From: Benincasa hispida
Lineage: Eukaryota > Streptophyta > Magnoliopsida > Cucurbitales > Cucurbitaceae
DNA: 64,000 nt
Assembly (NCBI RefSeq): GCF_009727055.1
Contig: NW_024063779.1
Location: 248,001-312,000 of the forward strand
Reading direction: 5' to 3'
Shown here piece by piece: positions 55,323 to 64,000 of this stretch. Made by a program: the position numbers and the translations under genes. The notes below the pieces were generated by a model that had not been told where the DNA came from, did not search any database, and saw nothing but the letters and a program-made list of their open reading frames with translations. Each line of letters begins with the position of its first letter. The stretch's first letter is position 1.

Positions 55323-55694
55323 TGTTAGCATAAATTCTTAATATCTATATTCCCTAGGATCATTCATGCCAAATTGTCAAGAATAACATACTTACAAAAT
55401 TGATGATAGCTTCAAGATGATGATGGATACTATGGTCTTCTTCGACCAAAATTCGCTATCTCTTTCTAGATGGGATTCAAGAAAGACAGAGTACTTATTA
55501 TTTTGATATATTGGGGACCATAGCCCTAAGGTCTTTATATAATAGTTCAATTAAGGTTCTCATTAAACCCTAATTAACTTAGTTTCTACCCATTAAGTCC
55601 GGGCTCAATATAATAAAATAACCCAATGTGATAAATTATTAATCCAATAGCCCATACTTTAATTAAACATATTATTATTTAAATATGTCTAACA
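55323..55694 (-). repeat. Element D 5' LTR
   Basis: Minus strand: TGTTAGACATATTT at the start and TTATGCTAACA at the end, giving perfect TGTTAG/CTAACA inverted termini. Length is 372 bp. With its primer site and gag it forms the 5' half of a small-LTR copia element. The other half was lost where G3 lies. Confidence 0.88.
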
Positions 55695-58020
55695 TTCCTC
55701 CCTAATTTACATTGTAAAAAGCATACTTAGATTTATGTTTTTCCATGGTTTCTGTCACTCTGAATTTTCTGCGATCTATAAAATGAAATTTAGAGATTAA
55801 TGCGTCCAATTGCTATCGATGCGGGAAATTCCAATCCCTTCAATTAGTATCAGATCCATCTCGAATTTTTAAATTTCGTTTTTGGAACTTTAGTTCATAG
55901 TTTTGGTGGGTCCATGATGCATTATGAATGTATAGATTTTTACATATTGGTTGGTTTCGAAATCGACCTAGTTTTTACTACTTTAAAAATGTTTAAAGTT
56001 GTAATTGCCCTGTGTTTTGGGCGTTTAATTTCATGTAATCGATTCTGTAATTATCAGTGTCGTTTGTGATTTAGTTTTGGCTTGAAATTGGTGATTTTTT
56101 GGAACAAGAACGGAGCAAATCGGATGAACGGGCGAAGCAGAGCATGTTTTCTGCCTTACAGCGTCGCAACGCTCCAGCCAGAGCATTGCAACACTGCGGC
56201 AAAGTTTGTGTTGCAATGTTAGGATCAAAGTATTACAATGCTTCGAATGGTCTGCGTGCACATCAGGAAACCTCCAGATCGTCGGTTTGAGCCTCAACAA
56301 TAGTTCTTTGTATTTCTGTTTTTTTTTTTAATTATTAATTTGTAATAATTAGTTATTAATTGTATTTTTATTAATTAAATTAATGTAAGCGTTATATTAA
56401 TTTAATTAATGTTTAGGATGTCAATTTCGGTCCAATATTGTTGTTTTATTTAATTATACATATGATGTATGATTTTAATTATTTACATGTCATATTGTAT
56501 GTCATATAGTATAAATCCCACCATAGGATAAACATAAAACCATGCATCATTTTAATATAAAAGTTATACTATATAGTTGCATGATTAAGTTAAACATGCT
56601 CATGCATTTTAATATAAGAGTTATATTTAAATGCATGTTTATATAGTTTCATTAATTAATATAAGATATATTTTATTAATGAAAAATATGTTCATACATC
56701 ATGTTTATAATAGTTATAATATATGATGGCATGTCTATATAGTATGCATGTATTATTTTTAATATAAGAGTTATATTAAAGTAATGTATGTTTACTATAT
56801 GATTTTCATTAATGTCTTAATATAAGAGTTATATTATGTTTGTTTAATGAAAATAAAAATGCATCAAGCATGATACTACCTTAGAAATATAATTGTTATA
56901 TTTTTGTGTATGTCATTAGATCCTGCTTAGGTTTTAATTGTTTTGTTGAACTTTATAATAGTTATAAGTTAAGGGCCTTTTTAAATATATAAAAAAAAAT
57001 TTAAAATATTTACATTTTATAGCAAAAAATTTCAAAAATAAGCACTTTTGAAATTTTTTTTCTATAAAGTATAAATATTTTTGGGATTTTTTTATTAATA
57101 AGAATTTCTCTATAAGTTAAATGAAATTAAAATTAAAATCTATAATCAAGAATTGTATGCAAACATAGGTAAAAATTAATTTCACCTAGACCTATGTTAA
57201 TATATGTCTAATATGATTAGAAATAGGATTAATCTTTTAATTTTTTTAATAGAATTAAATTGGAATAAATAAAAGATTAAATTTATAACATAATTGTCTA
57301 TAAGGGACCTTTATCCAAGGAAGGTTTTGTTTAAGGCTGGGGTATTTAAATTGATGGAAACAAAACACCCTTACCAGGGAACCGACCTGGAAGGTGAATT
57401 AGATAATAATGTCATAAGCATGCAATGAATGATTTAGTTTTATTAAAGTGTTTAATAAACAAGAATCAACATTGTTCAACAATCCAATGTAATTGTTATA
57501 TTGGGCCAAGTTAACAATTCACTTAGATAAATTTATTAGCCTAATTTACCTAAGTTATGAACCCTCATTTGTAAAAAAATTCAGTGAAAGGCAAATTATT
57601 TATATGATACTTCAATTTTCTTTTCACGTTTCTCCCTAAATAGTTCACACAGTGAGATTATGCTCGGCCTCGGGACACCTTTGCTTGTGTCCTCCTATAG
57701 ATAGTGTTTGCATAGGTTAATACCAAGGTGAATGGAGAGAGTGCTTATAGTAACTGTGAGAGGGATGTGTGTCAATACATCTCACGATCTCCTTTAGTGG
57801 TTTGCAGTAAATTTTCATACTCAGCCTCGAGACATCTTTGCTTGTGTCCACCTACAGATGGTGTTTGCATGAAATTTTACCCAAAATCCAAAAATGGATA
57901 GGATTGCTTTAGTTTTTGTCCCAATTGATTTTTCCCTACAGTTAGCTCATTGGAGCAGAACCCTAGAATCTAAACTGAAATGTTACACTTACAAGAAATC
58001 GTTAAGTAAGTTAATGGTTT
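55695..58020 (+). other. Copia leader (plus strand), possibly with an LTR end
   Basis: At about 55844-55860 'ttagtatcagatccatc' looks like a decayed initiator-tRNA-Met primer site, so 55695-55840 would be an LTR tail. From there to 58020 the sequence parallels the A-family leaders in reverse ('aaggctggggtatttaaatt', 'gaaacaaaacacc', 'ttaagtgaagcaag'-like parts; 57640-57950 repeats 'gacacctttgcttgtgtcc' twice). A 'gttgcaatg'/'gcgtcgcaacgctcc' cluster lies at 56155-56240. Confidence 0.55.
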
Positions 58021-61000
58021 CTTGATCAAAATATGGTAACTAGATGTTATAGGAATAAAGAGTTATTATGGTATAACATTTGATTGAGAATGTCAATCTA
58101 GTGAAGGAATGACTAACTGCCCTATAGTGGCTTTTATTCTGACTCATGCAGTATCATAGCAATAGAAATTTTGCATTTATATGAATGGGATTCATATTTG
58201 AATTCATGGGTTCATCTTTGAATTTCTTTGCTGAATTAGAATGGATAATAGATTACATAGAATCGATTAACATATTTTATATAACTCAAAGTTATGTCTA
58301 TTTCTCTAAAAGTTTTAATTACCAATATAAGTCAAAGATTTTGATAAATATATTGCATTAAAATTTTTATCAATATATAAGAGCAGTGTAATTTTGTCTT
58401 TTAATTTGAGAAATGTTTTCAAAGAATTATTGTCATTTCATGAAGTGTTCATGAATAAACTTTGCAGCGATATCTTACTGTAATTATCTACATAACATAT
58501 AATGTGTCTAGATAAAAGCATGACAAAACATATTGTATATTGCAGTCATAAGAAGCTAAATGATCTACAAAGTTAAGTATCATCGGGGTTCCAAGACAAT
58601 TATAATGACTGGAGCTAATGAGGAAAAAGTTTCCTAATTAGTTTGGGATGTCAGTTGTTGAGGGATTTTAGAAATGTCTCAAAAAGAAGAAAAATGAGAA
58701 CAAGTAAATCTAATTTACTAAGTTCATAGTAGAGAATACAAAGTCACACCTTGATCGCTTAATAATGATTCACTATCAAAATTTTCCTTCATTACAATTA
58801 AATTGTAAATTTTGGCAAATACTTATATAAGTGGAATAGCTCTACTAATTGGAAATGGGATGCTCATTTCAATTAAAGTAGTGTGAGGCATTAAATATTA
58901 TTTGATTTTCTAAATATGGTGCTTTTATCACCATAAGAGAAATTCCACTTCTCCAAACTTTATTACTAAATATTTCACAGTGTATGAATAGTTAGTGATA
59001 AGGCATGTTTTTTCAAAAGTTGTTTCTGAAAACATGTTTAGCTTATTAAATGCATTTTTGTGCATTAAAATGTAATGATGTTTATTTATGTTGAATATGG
59101 TGCTTTTATCACCATGAGAGACATTCAATTTCTCCAAGAAAAATTTACTAAAATATATCGTAACGTGTGGATAGTTTTGGTGATTAGACATGTTTTCAAA
59201 AGTTGTTTTGAAAATATGTTCAACATTATATATATACATTTTTGTTTGTTAAAGGTTAACACGTTGACTAATCAACTGTGATAGTGTGAGGATTAATGAA
59301 TCCAGAAATAAAGACAAATTTTATTCTCCTGAAGGATACATGACTTTGGTTGTTAGAAATGACAGTTATGGCTAATTCTCTAAGAGTTAGAGTTAAGTTA
59401 TTATTACTTGTCAAAAGTCTTACTTCTCATGCAGGTTTGTCATTATATCTTATTAGATAAGGTTATCCAGCCAATGTTAGACTTCCTTTCTTTGACCCAA
59501 GTGGTCCTATGTTAAAAAACATAAGTCTGATTTCATAGATAATCCATTAATATGATTGATGAGTATTTATGAGTAAATATATCCTGTTCAAATTCATCTC
59601 ATGTCTTATTTTCTTTGAAATGTTCAAAAGAAATTAAACTAAAGTTTAAATCACTTAGGCAAACGTATTGTGACATTATGATCTGATCGTAATTAGTATC
59701 GTATTTAATGTACTAAGCCTAATTGACAAAGATGAGATGAGATCTCACTTGGAGCATTCAGTACAACTTGTGTGACATTTTGTTGTAGGAGAAATATGGT
59801 CTGTACAACTTAGTACATTTTAAGTTCTCTATTTAACTAAGTCCTAATATTCTTAAATTACACTGATGTCTGACTCCATTAAGGTAATAAGATATAGATT
59901 ACATTGTTTTGAACGTTATTTTTGCCAATATGTGTTGGAAACACTGTTGTATCATGGAAGTGTTACAAAACTTGTTTATGCCATTTTAGGTTTTGGGTAA
60001 GTTGAGAGATTTGTGTCAAAACAAACTCTTACTGAAAGTAATGTTCAAAAGATACTAAGTATTCCTTTGGACTTTCCAAAGTAAAATGATGTGTTTGTGT
60101 GATAAATACTTATTTATTTGGAAAGTTAAAGGGTGCAGACTGTGTTCATGAATTTATTTCAAGTAACACCATGTAATAGTTAACAAGTGTTGTTAACCTT
60201 TTGTTTCATTTGAACATCAATTTCTAACTGTTAAACATATAAGTTTTCATGGTAGTGGGAGAGTTATGAGATAACTCAACCTTTATAACAAGGCTTATCA
60301 GAAGTCTTTATTGTCATATAAGATGACAAAATGACAACTTATGAAAGTAGTGGGAGAGCCATGCGGTGGCTCAACCTATGCTATGACTTATTGAAAGTCA
60401 AATACTAGATGACAAATATTGAAAGAAGTTGACAAACGTTATTAAAGTCATAATTATGAGATGAAGTACTGTACTACCTCAATCAGTTTTTTGTAGACTT
60501 TCATTGATTGGGCTATACCATAGGATATGTAGGAGTCTACGAAAAGAAAGCTTGGAAGTGTAATATTTGGAGATATAGATCTTCAAAATAAGACTTTTGG
60601 TGTTAGGTGAAAACCCACGCTAGAGCTTTTGGGTGAAAATAGACTATGAGTCAATTTTCTACCAAGATTTACAAAAGAGTCTTAGTACATTCGTTATTAC
60701 ATATGAGATGTGTAAAAATGAAAACATTCTTTTATGAAAAGGAGTTCAAAGCATCTATACAATTTCAAAATATTATTTGATATAGTATCATAATCAATGA
60801 CTTTAAACGATGACAATATTCTTGTATTGACAAGAAAATGAAACGTGGATATTTATTTGTTCTATGTTGATATTTGCTCATTATCAATGAAATAATAATC
60901 AATAATGCGAGTTTTGACTATTCAACCAATTTCAAATAGTTGATTTGAAGTAATTTTGTATATTAAAAATCCACATACAGATGTTTAAGACATGTTTAAT

Positions 61001-61484
61001 TTGTCTCATGCATCTTACATTGACAAAGTAGTTGTTTAACGTTTGATACGATTGCTAAAGATGGAATGATAATGTACCAATCTACAATGACCTTGATATG
61101 TCTAAGGAAAATGTTTCCTAAGACACCTCAAATGTTGAGGGGATATCAATTTTGCATGAGACTTCATTAACATTTAATATACAATCGGTTGGTTTAATCG
61201 GAAATTCGAAGCTATGACCATTAAGTGTTGAAAATTAAAACATACGAATAACGAAATTTCAGTGTATATAGTTTAAGATTTTATATTTTACGAGTTACAC
61301 TGTTTCGTATTGGATTTAGAGAAATTCATGTTTTATCCTAGATGATGTCTATTAGACTAAGAGGCAATATTTTGCTTATGTTCAAGGTGTCTTGAGATAT
61401 TTGAAAACTGTTTCAGATATAACTTAATCTATTCACTTTATGCGATAACGTGATTCAAGGATTAAGTTGGAAAGTGAAGACATG
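58021..61484 (+). pseudogene. Degraded Ty1/copia internal region (C2)
   Basis: Colinear with 9030-12767 on the same strand. Matching pairs include 'gagttattatggtataac' with 'gagttattctggtataat', 'gtgggagagttatgagataa', and 'tagatcttcaaaataagact' with 'agatcttcaaagtaagact'. All reading frames are closed. Around 60490-60600 and 61280-61460 faint RT and RNase H blocks can be followed. It is truncated by the G LTR at 61485. Confidence 0.65.
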
Positions 61485-63490
61485 CAGAAATGCACATCAT
61501 CTTAGGCCTATATTTAAGAATTATTAGGGCTGTTAAGCATAATATGCGAAAATTATATTAGGAATTCATAGGAAAATGAGTTTTCATTGTTCAGCATGAA
61601 GAATCTCGACTAACCCACTATTATGCGTTATTTAGGATTCAATTGTCTATTTTTGTAGCTAACGCGGGAATCGAATGCAAACGCAGAAGCCGGGCTATCG
61701 CATAGACGATCGCATGAACGATCGCATACGCTCGACGTATGAATATTCCGTCCATTAATCGCATGCAATGATCGCGTACGACAGTCATATGGGTGTTGCA
61801 GCTGTCGAGCAAATGTGTCCATCGCATGGGAATTGCAGTCGTCGAGTGAATGCGATCATCGCATAGAAGATGCGGTCATCGTGTAGAAGTTGCGGTAACC
61901 AAGCGATTGCGGTCATTTCAAGATTGCGGCTACACGATGATAACCATAATAGCAAGATCACCGCAAGGTTGGGGGAATGAAAGCATCAACGTATATTTCG
62001 AAAAAATCAAAAGATGATGTTGACATTTCACCTACCACGCCGTTAGCAGCTAAGATTCAGAAAAGGACCAACACGCCGCGAATGTCAAAATCAGAGCAGG
62101 TCCATTAATGCTGTCGACGATCAAGCTCTAAAAATAGAAGCCGTTGATCAGAATTTCAAGGGATCCGGGGTTTTCACCCAAGGTTTCCTACCTTCGTGTG
62201 GATCTTTGTGATCCGAACGAACGCGTTAGAAGAAAGCTTGAGAGTTCTTCATCTCCTTCATCCATTCTTAGTGACGATCGGAGCCTTTGCCGGAGTTAGA
62301 TCTCGAGAGAGTCAGCTCCACCACCCTTCCATGGCGCCACCGGTAGCCTTGACACACGTCCGCTGGAAGCAAGACATTGCTTCCAGCTGGTCCTTTCATT
62401 TTCTCTTCTTTTCTTATATTATATTGTATTACATTTTAGATTAGAAATTAATACATTGTGTGTTCAATGCATTTCTGTGTTTCCTTCGATTCCATTTCCA
62501 TCTTTCTTTACTTAGCACCTTTAACATTCATTACATCACTTAGTGAGACTGTTAAAGTGTCGCATACTTAATCATGCGAATTAGAGATATAAAGCATGTA
62601 GCAAACTACCGAAAGGTGTGTGTTGTGCGAATGAGTGAGAAAACCTTATTTGCTTTGTGGGAAGCTGTAGCAACGCCTGTCTATAGGTGAACGCAACGCT
62701 TGTCTATGAGTAAAGTCAAAGACAACTAACTACCCGGGAGGGTAAGTGGTTGGTTGCATTAAGCAATGTAAGCAGTATTCACTAGAGATAGAAATTATCT
62801 TACGTCAGCCAAGTTTATGCGGTTACCTTGTCTTATGAGTGCATCATTCGTCATTTAGGCCTACTTAGAAGAGTAGTCTAAAAACCAAATTTAACTCTCG
62901 GGAGAGCGGATTGGAATGCATAAGCAAGAATGGAAAACATAGGAATAAGCTTTGTTTGCTCTTACACAACGTATGCACCCTATGGAGAGGATATTGCATG
63001 CGTCCAAGAAGTAGGATATAGTGGCAGTGTGCGGTCATCCCGACATTTCGCATACACATCGCATACGTCCTAGATTTAGGCACAAGTGTGTGTAGCATGA
63101 ACCCATAGCTTGCGTTGGCTGAGGTTACCCTTGTGGTCACTCTTAAGGGTTGCGATGAAAACATCTTCACATTTTATCTATTTTTTCATCCATTGACTTC
63201 ACGTCAACAGTTGTCCAGTTGTCGTGTCTCTACCTCTCAATCATACTTCTCTTTGCGTTGTCTGTTAGTTAGGAGTAAGAGTAGTTGTAGCTTAAATCCC
63301 CTCATCATTCTTTTATTCATCTGCTGCATACACATTATCACATACGAAGTTCTTGAGTTCAACCTCAGATCACCCGAGAAACTTGCGTTCGCATTATACT
63401 TGGTGTGAGCTCAAGAAAACTTGTGACGGCAATGCATGGTCATCGCATACATTCGTTAACGCATAGTTTCATTCCAACGCATGATAATCA
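61485..63490 (+). repeat. Gypsy family G LTR (copy G4)
   Basis: Starts TGAAGACATGCA, GAAA loop (61497-61500), TGCACATCA. The interior has 'gcgatcatcgcatag', 'agttgcggtaac' and similar words. It has a TATA-like 'ctaaaaatag' near 62128 and the U5 block 'gttcttgagttcaacctcag', 'aaacttgcg', 'ttatacttgg' near 63350-63410. It ends near 63490 ('gataatca', approximate). It inserted into C2, whose RNase H side is not visible afterwards. Confidence 0.72.
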
Positions 63491-63722
63491 ATACATAACC
63501 TAAGACATGCATCACATATTGTGTCCCTCTAATTTTGGTCATCAAGTCTTTGACGGCTAATTTTTCTCACCAGAGACCATATGTAAGCACCTAGTGGAAG
63601 GAATAACTTAGAATGTGAGTACATGTCGTTGGTGAACAGATAGTTCTTATTAACATAACTGTTTCTGTCAAATAAAATGATTCCTTAGGCTATTGTATGA
63701 GAGGATCTCCTAGACTATCTAG
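63491..63722. other. Unassigned spacer
   Basis: Between G4 and the last copia LTR. Contains 'ttttggtcatcaagtc', similar to 'ttttcaagtcatcaag' at 1505, so it may be G-family leader. Nothing else recognised. Confidence 0.35.
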
Positions 63723-64000
63723 TGATGGAACACGAGACATATGTAGCGGAATTACGATCTAATTACACTCTAATTGCTTTTAATTTAAAGGAAAAAAGCA
63801 TGCAAATTGAAGGAAAAACAGTAAATAAAAATGGATAGGAAACAACATTTGAAGCTCCCGAACAATGCTTTTCCTCACTGAATCTCGACCCGAGCTCTTC
63901 CAGACCACCATTAGAGTTGACCTACTATCCTCTGGACTCAGAACCAGGTTGTGGGACCCGGTGGATGAAGGAAACAAGGAGAGAGAAAAGGGATGGAAAA
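63723..64000 (-). repeat. Ty1/copia LTR end, continues past the window
   Basis: Minus strand ending TCGTGTTCCATCA at 63723. It contains AAAAGCATGC and CAATTAGAGTG, as in the ends of the A-family LTRs (19100-19150, 30945-30970). The start lies beyond 64000. Confidence 0.55.

Overview
The window is plant nuclear DNA built almost entirely from nested, decayed LTR retrotransposons. A eudicot is likely. A cucurbit is my guess from the look of the LTR families, and it is only a guess. Evidence for a plant nucleus is Athila-type Ty3/gypsy polyprotein pieces with a tRNA-Asp-like primer site, many Ty1/copia pieces with initiator-tRNA-Met primer sites, a CACTA-type transposon end, and degraded plastid DNA. 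I found no intact host gene and no intact transposon gene. Nearly every coding region carries stops or frameshifts, many of them C-to-T or G-to-A changes, as expected in old methylated heterochromatin.

Layout. 1-560: tail of a copia LTR (family A). 561-5799: Athila-like gypsy element (family G leader, gag, protease, RT, RNase H, integrase). 5800-8990: three G-family LTR pieces in mixed orientation. 9030-14687: degraded copia internal region with its 3' LTR. 15174-15817: a separate solo LTR with a target-site duplication. 16023-34820 (minus strand): copia element B1, split in its integrase by copia element A1 (19062-32809). A1 itself carries two solo LTRs, 23689-25495 and 26989-29499. 34821-39695: an older B copy (B2) broken by a truncated A-family copy (A3).

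40623-42868 is a mosaic of plastid-derived fragments: the 3' end of the 16S rRNA gene, psaI, matK, two trnfM copies and rpoC1. These lie far apart in a plastome but within 2.3 kb here. 42869-47246 is AT-rich and mostly unassigned, apart from a CACTA-like end with 27-bp hairpin repeats. 47247-48930: Athila LTR, primer site and gag remnant. 49180-51790: A-family LTR fragments around copia pol pieces. 51795-53398: G LTR inserted in the gag of a small-LTR copia element (53399-55694). 55695-61484: a second degraded copia internal region. 61485-63490: G LTR. 63723-64000: start of another copia LTR.

Two points matter most to a user of this sequence. First, 27763-27800 is the Nextera mate-pair junction adapter, a library artefact assembled into the contig, and the repeats around it cannot be trusted. 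Second, all four G-family LTR starts carry a hairpin with a GAAA tetraloop. Two copies have perfect stems of different sequence, which suggests a selected RNA structure at the tip of U3.
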